The notes beneath the pieces were generated by a model. That model had not been told where the DNA came from, made no database searches, and saw nothing but the letters and a program-made list of their open reading frames with translations. Source: Evansella clarkii (lineage in GTDB: Bacteria > Bacillota > Bacilli > Bacillales > Salisediminibacteriaceae). From it: a stretch of 64,000 nucleotides of DNA. Location: contig NZ_KV917376.1 of assembly GCF_002019695.1 (NCBI RefSeq), positions 3,528,120-3,592,119 of the forward strand, read 5' to 3'. Of the stretch, positions 8,249 to 17,300 are shown piece by piece (position 1 is the first letter of the stretch; each line of letters begins with the position of its first letter). A program made the translations under genes and the position numbers.

Positions 8249-10051
8249 CTACTTGTTATTAATAAAGAATGTATCTGGAGGCATGATGATATTATCTTCC
8301 ATACCTGGATGGTTTTTCAGATAATTGAATACTGCTTTCCTGTAGGCACGATTAGATATTTTTGATTCTCCTGACATAATGAAATGCGGCTGGTTGTCAA
8401 AGTATGTTTTAGGACCCATTGACCTTGCAACATCACTTATAAAATTACCGCCCTTTCTTCCATTTCTATAAGCAGGCTTCATATCGTTGTAATTAAGAAT
8501 TGTCTCAGCTACTTTTGGAGCAGGTACTGGTTTTACATAATTATAATCTACACCAAGGTAGCCCTCCGGATCTGATACAGCGTAGAAAGCATCCTTCGGG
8601 GAGAAATCACTGTTCCACATGAGCGGATTGTGGCCTCTTCTCCAGCTTTGCTGATCGTTCAGACCCCAGAATGTAACTCGGTCGATACTAGCTGCGTAAT
8701 CCTTATAGATTCTGAAGTATTCAGCATAAACTTCTGCCTGGATCACTTCAATCTCGGATCCGTTAGTAATACCCCGATTAACCCAGTAATTTCTCTGTTC
8801 CTCTGTACCTGCTGAACCGATTATATGCTCAATCCCACGATCTCTTAAATCCATATAACCGGAAAGTGCACCACCAGTTGGCTCTGCGTTCCAAGGATAC
8901 CATGCGAACAGGTCAAGCTCACTTATGATAAGATCAACTCCAGCATCCAGGAGATTAAGAATCCCGTTTTCCACGCTGGAAGGCGGTGTATCCATAATGT
9001 AGTTGTGGGACTGCATACCTGCACCCTCGATTAACTGGCGAGGATCATCTGGGTACTCATTCTTGTAACGCTCGTTAAGTTCTTTAATCATCATCGCGGT
9101 AATCTTTGATTTGCCATCTTCGTACATATTAAAGTCATTGTAGAATAACTTGGCGTCAGTATATTTACGGGCTAAAACGAAGGCATCATAGATGTAGTCG
9201 CTCGGATGTTCATCTGCTGACATACCGTTGCTGTATGCCTTATACCAGCCGCTCTGGTTTCCTTCACGAAGATAATCTTTCCAATCTGCGCCTTCAGGGA
9301 TGGTTGGTATTTCATCAATGAATGCTTCGTTGACGACGTCCCAGCTTGTGACTACACCAGGATAGTATGTGTCAAAGTGCTCGACCACTGTCTGGATGTA
9401 GTACTCCATGTTTTCTCTGGCCTCAGCTCTTGTATAGTTGCCATTAGTGCCGCCGTTGACCCAGTCTGGAGACTGGCTGTGCCATACGAGTACGTGGCCG
9501 TGCACTGTCATGCCATTTTCCTGTGCTTCTCTTACTAACTGATCAGAGACGTGGTTCGACCCCTCGAAGATCCTGAAAGTACCTTCCTGTCCAGCTCCTC
9601 CAGTAGAAAGGACGTTGGGTTTCATGTGATTCTCTGCGGTGAGTGAGTTAAAATGGGCAGATGTCAACGCGCCGCGAGTATTGCTCGGATCCAAGTTGCC
9701 AGAACCGCTGTAAATGTTTCCGATTTCAAAGAAATCCTCATATGTTTGCCACAATGACTCAGAGCCGTTCCGTATTCTGAGCTCATCAATACGTTTGTTT
9801 AAGGCATTGATTGCCTCGTTGATTTCGTCAGGTGCTGCGTTTGAATCGTTAATTAGTTCCTTTACTTTATCGTATTCCATTTTGGCCAGCCGATATGTAG
9901 CTGGCGTGTATACGCTTTCATCAAGGGCCTCAAACTCCTCTATGACTGTCTGTGCGGAATCGCCTGTGTCAGCCAGGGCCTGCATCGTAAAAATTCCCGC
10001 CAGAAGAGCAGCCGTCAGAAAAATAAACAATAACTTATTCATATTTTTCAT
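8249..10051 (-). CDS. Secreted GH10 endo-1,4-beta-xylanase
   Basis: A 600-residue secreted enzyme. Residues 1-27 are a signal peptide ending Ala-Leu-Ala. Residues 30-95 are a FIVAR-like three-helix segment. The GH10 barrel (about 100-500) has acid/base Glu242 in Trp-Asp-Val-Val-Asn-Glu, nucleophile Glu378 in Ile-Ser-Glu-Leu-Asp, and substrate-binding His191 and Trp190. The last 90 residues match no domain I recognise. It would cut internal beta-1,4 xylosidic bonds outside the cell. No cell-wall sorting motif, SLH repeat or recognisable carbohydrate-binding module is visible, so it is probably free. GAGAGG lies nine bases before the ATG. It is a single-gene unit with its own terminator. Confidence 0.93.
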   Translation of the reverse strand: MKNMNKLLFIFLTAALLAGIFTMQALADTGDSAQTVIEEFEALDESVYTPATYRLAKMEYDKVKELINDSNAAPDEINEAINALNKRIDELRIRNGSESLWQTYEDFFEIGNIYSGSGNLDPSNTRGALTSAHFNSLTAENHMKPNVLSTGGAGQEGTFRIFEGSNHVSDQLVREAQENGMTVHGHVLVWHSQSPDWVNGGTNGNYTRAEARENMEYYIQTVVEHFDTYYPGVVTSWDVVNEAFIDEIPTIPEGADWKDYLREGNQSGWYKAYSNGMSADEHPSDYIYDAFVLARKYTDAKLFYNDFNMYEDGKSKITAMMIKELNERYKNEYPDDPRQLIEGAGMQSHNYIMDTPPSSVENGILNLLDAGVDLIISELDLFAWYPWNAEPTGGALSGYMDLRDRGIEHIIGSAGTEEQRNYWVNRGITNGSEIEVIQAEVYAEYFRIYKDYAASIDRVTFWGLNDQQSWRRGHNPLMWNSDFSPKDAFYAVSDPEGYLGVDYNYVKPVPAPKVAETILNYNDMKPAYRNGRKGGNFISDVARSMGPKTYFDNQPHFIMSGESKISNRAYRKAVFNYLKNHPGMEDNIIMPPDTFFINNK

Positions 10052-10970
10052 GATTTTTTATCCTCTCTTTTTTAGGTTACTATGTGTATTTTTTAACGTA
10101 ATACTGAATTTTGCTTTTCTGCTATCTCACTTTTAAATTTTCACTATAAGGAGTTTAAAGAGACAAAAAATTGAATCAGAACTGCCTGAAGAGAATTTGA
10201 ATGAGAGATTCTAACGGAATTGATTAGCTTTTTCAGTTGGGAGTCCTTCTCGCCCGCCAGATTGTTTTACATCAGTCTTATAAATAAAGACTCTGCAAAT
10301 AAATTTAGCTAATTTAAGTCACATCTAAGTTTATCCAGCGAACAAACAAAGTAGAGAGGATTGTTGACAGCCCAATTCCTCTGAGTCTAAATCTAGGAAG
10401 CGGGTCTCTTTAATTATTTTAATCGGTATGTAAGCACAAGGTAAACATGCGAGCTCAAGGTTTTAACTTACCCCTGCCTGCTGCGCTTTCATTTGTACGA
10501 GAGTCGTCCACCACTCTATGATGGTAAGCTCTTTCCATTACCGATTCTACACCTTGATTTTATTGAGAATATTATCCCTGACTGAAGCTGCTGGCTATAT
10601 ACTAAACTTGCTAAAAAAATATACCCTCCTTTTCCGATAGATTAATTCCGTAAGTTAATTATATAGAGATAAACACGAAACTAAAATAGTGACTATTAGT
10701 AATATTTAGACTAATAACCCTATTCTAGGACATATGCTTATGTACTTTTGTCGAATACTCGATTCCTTTGTATTAGTTATCTCATGTAATTTCTCGAATA
10801 ATGTCAAAAAATATTTTATTTAAGTTAATTTAGAATGTTAATATTGAAGGCGATTTGTGTACGTATTTATCGAAACAAATATCTTCCGTGTTCACTAAAA
10901 ATGAATATATAATTCTAATTATAGAAGGATGCACTGCTAATTGCTTATTAACAATCACTCCCATCTATTC
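10052..10970. other. 919-bp gene-free region with a structured GC-richer island
   Basis: The region lacks a convincing gene. Positions 10052-10140 must hold the xylanase promoter; no cre site was seen. Positions 10430-10560 stand out as GC-richer and hairpin-forming, for example GGTAA/TTACC around 10523-10542 and AGAGT/ACTCT around 10499-10516. The style is that of a non-coding end of a mobile element or part of a group II intron, but no reverse transcriptase or transposase ORF remains and I could not identify the family. Positions 10620-10960 are very AT-rich. Confidence 0.35.
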
Positions 10971-11450
10971 TTACTCAGTAAAAATAGCGAGATTTTCCAG
11001 GGTTGATCTCAAGCCTTCCTCGTGATCCTCTTTCCTTATTCCTTCAGGTACATTTTCACAAAGAACCGTGACCTGAGTCCCTTCTGGCACGACTTCCAGG
11101 CGCCATGTTTGTATCATCTCTCCGGAAAAGGAAGGATCTGCAGATTCAAATTTTACTGTCTGTAAAATGCGTTTGTTAGGAATCAATTCTAAGTATTCAC
11201 CTTGGATAATATCTGTGTCGTGTGATGACTTTCCATAAGATGCTTGGCCCATATCCCTATATGTAAGGGTCAGTTTATAAGTCCCTCCTGGGCGAGCATC
11301 GAATTTTTCAACTGTGCCAGACATTCCTTTTGGCGGAAGCCATGAAATTAATGATGCTGGATTCAGGAATGATTGATATATTGTTTGTGCGGATACAGAG
11401 ATTTTTCGGGAAGCAGAGTCAATCCTTTTCGGACTTGATAAATCTTTCAT
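10971..11450 (-). CDS. SRPBCC / AHSA1-type protein
   Basis: A 159-residue protein of the SRPBCC (START-like) fold, AHSA1/ActD group. It has an N-terminal strand with Arg-Lys-Ile-Ser-Val-Ser-Ala, Pro-x-x-Leu-x-x-Trp-Leu-Pro-Pro near residues 32-41, Phe-Asp-Ala-Arg-Pro-Gly-Gly near 50, and a C-terminal helix rich in Leu/Glu. Such proteins form a hydrophobic pocket and are usually stress- or metabolism-linked with unknown ligand. There is no catalytic residue to read. A strong AAGGAGG precedes the ATG. It is a single gene on the minus strand, divergent from the membrane permease to its right. Confidence 0.8.
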   Translation of the reverse strand: MKDLSSPKRIDSASRKISVSAQTIYQSFLNPASLISWLPPKGMSGTVEKFDARPGGTYKLTLTYRDMGQASYGKSSHDTDIIQGEYLELIPNKRILQTVKFESADPSFSGEMIQTWRLEVVPEGTQVTVLCENVPEGIRKEDHEEGLRSTLENLAIFTE

Positions 11451-11629
11451 GATCCCAATCCTCCTTTTTTCTTTAAAAGGTTTACCTTCATCAAATCGAT
11501 TTTCATATACGCAAGCACACTTGCTACCAATATGAATGATTTTCCGAGCCTTGTTTCTTCTTTTTATCTTAACACTAATTCCCTGTAATTTAGGAAGGAA
11601 ATGTAATAAAAATTGAAGGGCCCTCTATC

Positions 11630-11655
11630 TGCTGGTTAAATAATTTAACCTTCCC
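11630..11655. promoter_or_regulatory. Inverted repeat between divergent genes
   Basis: GGTTAAA (11634-11640) and TTTAACC (11644-11650) form a short perfect dyad followed on the plus strand by TTCCCTTTTT. It lies between the divergent SRPBCC gene and the permease, about 130 bp upstream of the latter. It could be an operator or a stray terminator-like hairpin. The rest of 11451-11779 shows nothing recognisable. Confidence 0.35.
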
Positions 11656-11779
11656 TTTTTCTGTTATTGTTCAGTCTAAAAAATATGCCTCGTCCTGCTT
11701 CTCTTTGTATAATTTAGATGAGTGACTTCTTTGATTATCTGACAGATCATAAGTATTTCGAAAAAAGGAGGCTAAAAAC

Positions 11780-13168
11780 ATTCCACTTTTAAATAAAGTT
11801 TTCGTTGCATCTCTAATTGCATTTATTACCATTTATTTTATAGGAACTGCCTGGCAGACCCCTGTTTTGCTGAATTTCTTATCGGCACTTGGCCTGATCA
11901 TGCTTTTGACAGCTTTTATTCTGCTGCCAAAGCGGACGATTATCCTGCCTCTGATTTTAATTACTGTATCCGTGGCAATCATTTTGTTTTCCGGCTCGCC
12001 CCCCGCGATCTTCTGGCTTGGGTTACGGGAAATGAGAGCAATTATCCCGCTAATAATAATAATCAGTCTCGTCAGCTGGATTCTTACACACCGGCCATAC
12101 ATTAAAGCTCTTCTGAAGGTTGGTAAAAACCAAGTCTCCACTCCGGTACGCTTTTTTGCCGTTACAGCAGGTCTGTCCCATATTATTTCTTCTTTTATGG
12201 CAGTTGGAGGTATCCCGTTCGTCTATCAAATATTTCAGGGGGAGAAAAAACCAGCCATTTCGCAAAACGCTTGGGATTTTACATTGAGCACTGCTATCAT
12301 GCGGGGGTTCACGTTAACGGTATTATGGACAGCCGTCCACCCTGCTTTCGCTTATGTAATTGCCGGCACGAGCGCTCCTCTTCTAACGACAATGCTCAAA
12401 GGCATGGGGCTTGCTTTTATCGGGTTTATTATCGGTATTCTAATTTATCTCCTTCAGAAGAAACAGATGAAATTACCTGCTGATATAACTCCAAACCTGG
12501 GGAGTGCTGGCTCGGATGAAAATACTGAAGGGCTTGCCACCCGGTTTCTGTTCTGGGTTTCTCTGCTTATGGGAGGCATTATCCTAACGACCCAGTGGCT
12601 CAATATGGATATTCTCCTGGCTGTTCCGGTAGTTATCATTCTTGTAACTACTGTTTATTTCCTTAGCCATCGTGCAATGCGTCAGTATAAAACACGGTGG
12701 CAGCAGCTGATTACTGAAGGACTTGAGACAAGAAAGAGAGAAATGTTTTTAATTTTATCTGCAGGTATCCTCGTTGGTACATTAAAGGAAACCGGCTTTG
12801 GAGAAGTACTGTTTAATTATTTTCTCACAGCAGCAGAGTTATTAAATATTAATATTCTCATCGGCTTAACGTTTGTGGTTATCCTGCTGGGACTGGCAGG
12901 CTTCCCGCCTATACCGGCGATGGTGTTACTGTCTGGTATTTTAGTTAACATTCCAGGGGAACTTCCTGCAGAACTGATTGCCTTATCTCTCTTACTCGGT
13001 GTTGCTGTAACGCTTGTTATTGCCCCTGTAACCGTGCCACTCCTTCTCATCAGCGGGCTGAACGGAAGAAGCATGGCACAAAACGGTTTTCGCTGGAACA
13101 AAACTTTCGGAATCTCGCTGCTTCTCGCGGGGCTCCTTTATATACAATTCCTCTATTGGATTGGCTGA
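11780..13168 (+). CDS. Multi-pass membrane permease, apparent AUU start
   Basis: An integral membrane protein of about 462 residues with 10-12 hydrophobic helices, two long half-domains and a charged central loop (about residues 230-245). It resembles ion-transporter-superfamily permeases, but the substrate is unknown and I do not recognise a named family with confidence. Start choice: AAGGAGG at 11765-11771 is followed eight bases later by ATT at 11780, and the frame from there encodes a good first membrane helix. The first conventional in-frame start is a TTG at 11867, which has no ribosome binding site and would cut that helix. The frame is closed upstream by TAA at 11750. A terminator hairpin lies 32 bp after the stop. 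Confidence 0.65.
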   Translation: MPLLNKVFVASLIAFITIYFIGTAWQTPVLLNFLSALGLIMLLTAFILLPKRTIILPLILITVSVAIILFSGSPPAIFWLGLREMRAIIPLIIIISLVSWILTHRPYIKALLKVGKNQVSTPVRFFAVTAGLSHIISSFMAVGGIPFVYQIFQGEKKPAISQNAWDFTLSTAIMRGFTLTVLWTAVHPAFAYVIAGTSAPLLTTMLKGMGLAFIGFIIGILIYLLQKKQMKLPADITPNLGSAGSDENTEGLATRFLFWVSLLMGGIILTTQWLNMDILLAVPVVIILVTTVYFLSHRAMRQYKTRWQQLITEGLETRKREMFLILSAGILVGTLKETGFGEVLFNYFLTAAELLNINILIGLTFVVILLGLAGFPPIPAMVLLSGILVNIPGELPAELIALSLLLGVAVTLVIAPVTVPLLLISGLNGRSMAQNGFRWNKTFGISLLLAGLLYIQFLYWIG

Positions 13169-13200
13169 AGATAGTGAAGGCGAATAGTTCAAGGCATAGA

Positions 13201-13234
13201 AAAATGGTTCAGTTCCTGCTGAACCATTTCTTCT
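13201..13234. terminator. Bidirectional terminator
   Basis: AAATGGTTCAG and CTGAACCATTT form an 11-bp stem with a 5-nt loop, flanked by A and T tracts, between the convergent permease and lipoprotein genes. Confidence 0.8.
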
Positions 13235-13262
13235 TACACTCTGTCCGTCAAATAAGTCGCAA

Positions 13263-13643
13263 TTAGTCAATCGGAAGTTCGAGTTTTACCCCAAATATTC
13301 TGTCAAACTCCCAATACTGCCCTTCTATGCCGAGGTCCACAACCTCACTATAATATCCTATCTCATATAAAACAGTTTCCTTGTTCTTGAACAAAAGATT
13401 ATAGTCAGGCATCGGAAAATCTATATTTTCCGTAGAATGAGTATTGGCAGAATCAAGCTCTCTTACAAGTTTATCAATAATCCCCTGATCCTCAATTACA
13501 GACCACAGTTCTTCACTGTCCCATTTATAGACCTCAATACTAGTAACTTCTTGGCTAAGGTCCAGGTTATTGTTCAGGCACCCTGCTAAAGGGAGCAGAA
13601 GAAATAGAAATATAAACACAAACTTTGAGTTGGTTTTCCCCAC
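13263..13643 (-). CDS. Small lipoprotein
   Basis: A 126-residue predicted lipoprotein: a short basic N-terminus, a hydrophobic stretch of Phe/Leu/Ile, then a Leu-Ala-Gly-Cys lipobox at residues 19-22, followed by Asn-rich sequence and a mixed alpha/beta domain without recognised motif. It should be anchored outside the membrane by the lipidated Cys. Start: an in-frame ATG six codons upstream lacks a ribosome binding site, whereas the GTG used here follows AAAGGGG by eight bases. Function unknown. It is convergent with the permease and divergent from the acetyltransferase. Confidence 0.65.
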   Translation of the reverse strand: MGKTNSKFVFIFLFLLLPLAGCLNNNLDLSQEVTSIEVYKWDSEELWSVIEDQGIIDKLVRELDSANTHSTENIDFPMPDYNLLFKNKETVLYEIGYYSEVVDLGIEGQYWEFDRIFGVKLELPID

Positions 13644-13744
13644 CTTATTTTCCCCTTTCATTACTGGCTGAATTTGATAAATAAACCTAAATGTAATTTT
13701 ATGCTAATATTAATAATAGTAGAATACTAAGGGAGGGTAAGTAA

Positions 13745-14275
13745 ATGCTTTTTCAAAAAGGAAGCTTAATGGTCCGTGAAGTGGAAGATAAAGATAAGCA
13801 CCATCTCGTAAAGTGGCTTTCCGATCCTGCCGTGCTGGAATACTATGAAGGCAGGGACAAGCCCTTTAATCTTGAGAAAGTTAACGAAGATTTTTACGAG
13901 CCAGGCGATGAAAAAGGAAAATGCATCATTGAATATGAAGGCAAGAAGATTGGATATATCCAATTCTATCAGCTGGATAAAGAAACGAAGGACATTTATG
14001 GCTACACTGGCGAAGACATCTATGGAATCGACCAGTTTATCGGAGAAACCGCATACTGGAATAAAGGCATTGGAACATTGCTTATTACTTCTATGGTTCA
14101 GTTTCTGATTGAAAAGAAAAATGCGGACAAGGTAGTGATGGATCCGCAGACATGGAACAATCGAGCGATCAGATGCTATGAAAAATGCGGATTTAAGAAA
14201 GTGAAATTACTTCCAAAACATGAATGGCACGAAGGTGAGTACAGGGATTGCTGGCTCATTGAGTATACTAAATAG
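13745..14275 (+). CDS. AAC(6')-like GNAT acetyltransferase
   Basis: A 176-residue GNAT enzyme. The acetyl-CoA-binding segment reads Glu-Thr-Ala-Tyr-Trp-Asn-Lys-Gly-Ile-Gly-Thr near residues 101-111, and the C-terminal Asp-Pro-x-x-x-Asn-Asn-Arg-Ala-Ile-x-Cys-Tyr-Glu-Lys-Cys-Gly-Phe stretch is characteristic of aminoglycoside 6'-N-acetyltransferases of the AAC(6')-Ie/Ib type and their chromosomal relatives. A real aminoglycoside substrate is plausible but unproven. GGGAGGG precedes the ATG. It is a single gene with no mobile element next to it, so recent acquisition is not indicated. Confidence 0.75.
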   Translation: MLFQKGSLMVREVEDKDKHHLVKWLSDPAVLEYYEGRDKPFNLEKVNEDFYEPGDEKGKCIIEYEGKKIGYIQFYQLDKETKDIYGYTGEDIYGIDQFIGETAYWNKGIGTLLITSMVQFLIEKKNADKVVMDPQTWNNRAIRCYEKCGFKKVKLLPKHEWHEGEYRDCWLIEYTK

Positions 14276-14289
14276 ATATAAGTAGAATC

Positions 14290-14841
14290 CTAACGCTTTT
14301 TTCTTATTAAAAGTATTGGCACGGAAACTAATGGGATTAGTAGTAGTAATAACAAGCCCGTTATTGCCCCTGATCCCCCTTTTTGAAATTCAGCTTCTAA
14401 CTGTACCGTATTGGATGGCTTATTTCCTTCCCCAAGCTCTACTAAGTCTTCTAGTGCATTATTAATTTCAGCATTTCTTCCGCAATTGATTACTTTTAAC
14501 ATACCATTATCGTCGTATGGATAAAGCAAATACTCTTTTTCCTCTTCAAATTCGAATTCACAACTGGTCCATTCTGTATACACAATGACTTGGGAATCCT
14601 CATTACCTTTCCAATTCTCAGAAACGGATATTAAAGCTGCCTCGTACCTTTCCCCATCAATCGTTTCTTCTTTTAATTCAATCACTTTCCCTTTAAAAAC
14701 AGCATCCGCTCTTTCTAACGCTTCCGCTGCATTGTCAGGCTCGTCACAATCGCAAGCTGAAGTTGCAGGAGGGTGAAAACATACAATTACCCCTAAAAGA
14801 GTAAGACATGATAGAAATATAAACAGGTTTTTTTTATTTAT
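14290..14841 (-). CDS. TIMP/NTR-like surface protein without a standard start
   Basis: The frame encodes an N-terminal hydrophobic signal, a Cys-Asp-Cys-Asp-Glu-Pro start of the mature part, then Ala-x-Ala-Val-Phe-x-Gly-Lys-Val. This is the pattern of bacterial TIMP/netrin-like proteins. A C-terminal helix followed by Arg-Lys-Lys-Arg forms a membrane anchor. The readable frame with the usual starts would begin only at a GTG (14685), inside the domain. Upstream, the frame is open to a stop at about 14855 and contains the whole signal peptide. The only codons at a suitable distance from the AGGGGG box (about 14849-14854) are ATA (14844 or 14841). Either a rare start is used or the ATG has mutated. 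Protease-inhibitor function is unproven in bacteria. Confidence 0.6.
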   Translation of the reverse strand: MNKKNLFIFLSCLTLLGVIVCFHPPATSACDCDEPDNAAEALERADAVFKGKVIELKEETIDGERYEAALISVSENWKGNEDSQVIVYTEWTSCEFEFEEEKEYLLYPYDDNGMLKVINCGRNAEINNALEDLVELGEGNKPSNTVQLEAEFQKGGSGAITGLLLLLLIPLVSVPILLIRKKR

Positions 14842-14869
14842 TATTGGTTCCCCCTTCTAAAGCCATAAG

Positions 14870-16189
14870 TTAAGATTCTATACTAAATTTCTCTTCAAAC
14901 TTCATATATTCCTTCTCCAAGTACTCTTTACTTGGGATTGTTCTTAAAATGGCTTGCTGGTCGTATATTTTTCCGCCCTTTATTACTTTGAAAATCTCTT
15001 TTGTATTTTCAATATTGTCCAGCGGGTTTTTCTCTAAGATAACGATGTCCGCTTTGTAATCTGTCTTAATTAACCCGACTTGTTTTAAAGCAATTGACTC
15101 AGCTGCTTTATTCGTTGCAGCCTGAAGTGCTTCCATCTCGGTTAATCCTATTTCCACAAATAATTCCAGTTCCCGATGCAGACCCATCCCTGGGTATGTC
15201 CATACACCTGCGGGGCAGTCTGTGCCTGTTACGACAGTTCCCCCTAAATCATGGTAAGTTTTTGCGATTCGTTTCGTAACATTATTTAAAAATCCTAAAT
15301 GTTTTTTAAACATTTCTTCATTCTCAGCTAAGTTTTTCCAATGCTCATTTAAGGCCCCCGACTGATTTAATAATCCACACGATTGTGTTACCACATTTTC
15401 AGGATCCCAGGAATTTGGTAAAAGCTGAATTTGATCAAACACTATTAATGTAGGACAAAGCTTCACATTACAGGCTTTCAGCTCTTTGCAAACTTCATCA
15501 ATCTTATCCTGGCTTACGTTCTCCCAGTCAATATCAAATCCATCTGCCTGCATGTGCCAGCCTTGATACATTGCCTGTACAATTCCGGAAGCGTGTTCAA
15601 ACCAAGTGACGCCTAGTTCAGCCGCTTCTAATGCGTCAACTGTTGAATGAATCAGATCACAACTTACTTCCAGGTTATACTTTTTTGCCTCCTCTGCAAC
15701 TGACTTCATGACTGTTTTTGATAACAATCCATACACCTTTATAAATTGTGCGCCTTCGCTAACTTGCCTTCTCACTTCTTCTTTAGCTTCTTCAGGATCT
15801 TCAGTTACGAAATTAGCAATACTTGTTGGTCCCCAAAGTCCAGGAGGCCCGTCAATCATGCGGTCAGCAGAGTACACACGAGGAGTTGGTGCATCGTTGT
15901 CAGCATGGATTAAGTTCTCAAGTTCAATAACATTCCCAGCTGTATTTCTGACTGTAGTTACACCTGAAGCTGTAAAGTGCGGGGCGAATCCTTCTTTGAT
16001 ATGGCAGTGCATATCAATTAAACCGGGAATAGCAAACCTGCCTTTCATATCATAAACTTCATCGTATTTCTTACTCACTTCACCATGGAATATTTGTGTT
16101 ATTCGCTCTCCTTGAATTTCAATGGACCCATCGAATACTTTCTCTGATTCCACATCGATAATCGATAAGTTTTTTAGTAGATAACTCAT
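14870..16189 (-). CDS. Amidohydrolase family protein
   Basis: A 439-residue metal-dependent hydrolase of the amidohydrolase superfamily (imidazolonepropionase/prolidase-like branch). Residues 57-63 give Leu-Ile-Asp-Met-His-Cys-His, the metal-binding HxH. Lys in Phe-Ile-Lys-Val-Tyr-Gly, His in Trp-Phe-Glu-His-Ala-Ser, and Asp in Thr-Gly-Thr-Asp-Cys-Pro supply the remaining ligands. It is cytoplasmic, with no signal peptide. The substrate is unknown; relatives act on cyclic amides, dipeptides or xenobiotics. An AAGGAGGAAG ribosome binding site precedes the ATG. The Rgg-type regulator diverges from it 100 bp away and may control it. Confidence 0.85.
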   Translation of the reverse strand: MSYLLKNLSIIDVESEKVFDGSIEIQGERITQIFHGEVSKKYDEVYDMKGRFAIPGLIDMHCHIKEGFAPHFTASGVTTVRNTAGNVIELENLIHADNDAPTPRVYSADRMIDGPPGLWGPTSIANFVTEDPEEAKEEVRRQVSEGAQFIKVYGLLSKTVMKSVAEEAKKYNLEVSCDLIHSTVDALEAAELGVTWFEHASGIVQAMYQGWHMQADGFDIDWENVSQDKIDEVCKELKACNVKLCPTLIVFDQIQLLPNSWDPENVVTQSCGLLNQSGALNEHWKNLAENEEMFKKHLGFLNNVTKRIAKTYHDLGGTVVTGTDCPAGVWTYPGMGLHRELELFVEIGLTEMEALQAATNKAAESIALKQVGLIKTDYKADIVILEKNPLDNIENTKEIFKVIKGGKIYDQQAILRTIPSKEYLEKEYMKFEEKFSIES

Positions 16190-16288
16190 GATACTTCCTC
16201 CTTAGCCTTGTGTTAATTCCATCATAAGGTACAATGATTTTAATTAAATAAAAATCTCATATAGTGGAATTTTTAAAAAGGAGAACGT

Positions 16289-17152
16289 ATGGAACAGTAT
16301 GGGCCGACTTTGAGAAAAATTAGAAAACAAAAAGGATTATCGATGAAAGAATTAGCCAAAGACTCTCTCTCTGTTTCTTTCCTGTCAAAATTTGAAAGAG
16401 GAGAGTCGGATATCTCCCTCACTTCAATGAATCAGTTACTTACACGATTGAACGTATCTTTTGATGAGTTTTTATTCATCCATAATGATTATTCGAATCA
16501 GGCAATCGATTTATTTTTCACGCGTGTCCATCATGCCTACCTGGAACAGGACACAGTAAAGCTGGAACAATTAGGAGCGAATGAAAAAGACCAAAATCAC
16601 CTGATTTTACTTGAACTTTATGTGAATATATTAAAAAACGAAGACAGTAATGATCTGCAGCTTAATTTAGAACCATTATATGATTACCTCTTCTCCGTCG
16701 AAGTGTGGGGGTATTACGAATTGAAGCTGTATAACTCTACGATGTTATTAATGAATCCTGAAATGGTATTGAATTTATCCCACACCGCTTTTAAAAAAGG
16801 TAAGCGATACCATTCATTCAGAGATTATAAAAACGTGATGGCAAGTATTTTTCTGAGTACGATCATTTATTTAATAGGCCCTGTAAATAAAGGCGATGAA
16901 ATGGTCACAAAATATGAAGCAGATATCCTAAAGTTATTTTCATATATCGAGGATCTTAAGCTGGAAGAACATGAAACTCACCTAAGGATACATGTAAGAT
17001 ATATCAAGGGGATTTACATGATAAAAAAGGGACAAGTTGAAGAAGGTACAGAACTCGTTAACCACATGATATCTATATTAAGAGAGCTTCAATGTGAAAA
17101 TAATGCTGCCGACTTTGAACGCTATTTAGGGTTAATATTGAAAGGAAAATAA
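16289..17152 (+). CDS. Rgg/GadR/MutR-type regulator
   Basis: A 287-residue transcription regulator. Residues 5-60 are a helix-turn-helix of the Cro/XRE type (Arg-Lys-x-Lys-Gly-Leu-Ser-Met-Lys-Glu-Leu-Ala, then Ser-Phe-Leu-Ser-Lys-Phe-Glu-Arg-Gly). The rest is all-helical, repeat-like, as in the C-terminal TPR-like domain of Rgg proteins. That domain senses small peptides in streptococci. No adjacent hydrophobic pheromone gene is evident here. AAGGAG lies before the ATG. It diverges from the amidohydrolase gene, its likely target. Confidence 0.85.
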   Translation: MEQYGPTLRKIRKQKGLSMKELAKDSLSVSFLSKFERGESDISLTSMNQLLTRLNVSFDEFLFIHNDYSNQAIDLFFTRVHHAYLEQDTVKLEQLGANEKDQNHLILLELYVNILKNEDSNDLQLNLEPLYDYLFSVEVWGYYELKLYNSTMLLMNPEMVLNLSHTAFKKGKRYHSFRDYKNVMASIFLSTIIYLIGPVNKGDEMVTKYEADILKLFSYIEDLKLEEHETHLRIHVRYIKGIYMIKKGQVEEGTELVNHMISILRELQCENNAADFERYLGLILKGK

Positions 17153-17183
17153 TGATATAGCATAGTATTTGATTGAATAAGAA

Positions 17184-17225
17184 AGAAGCTCAAACATGCA
17201 TAGAATAAGGCATATCTGGGCTTCT
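17184..17225. terminator. Terminator hairpin between convergent genes
   Basis: AGAAGCTCA..ATGC (17184 on) pairs imperfectly with GCAT..TGGGCTTCT (to 17225). On the minus strand it is followed by a T-rich TTTCTTATT, so it best serves the kinase-like gene to its right. Confidence 0.55.
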
Positions 17226-17300
17226 CTGAAAATATAAAGTTATTTCACTACTTAGCTTGTTTGTTTAAGTGAAATTTCACACAGAATTGAGATATTAAAA

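Noticed and set aside
16289..17300. Rgg-type peptide-pheromone quorum sensing locus
   Set aside because: No short hydrophobic peptide frame with a ribosome binding site was seen next to the regulator.
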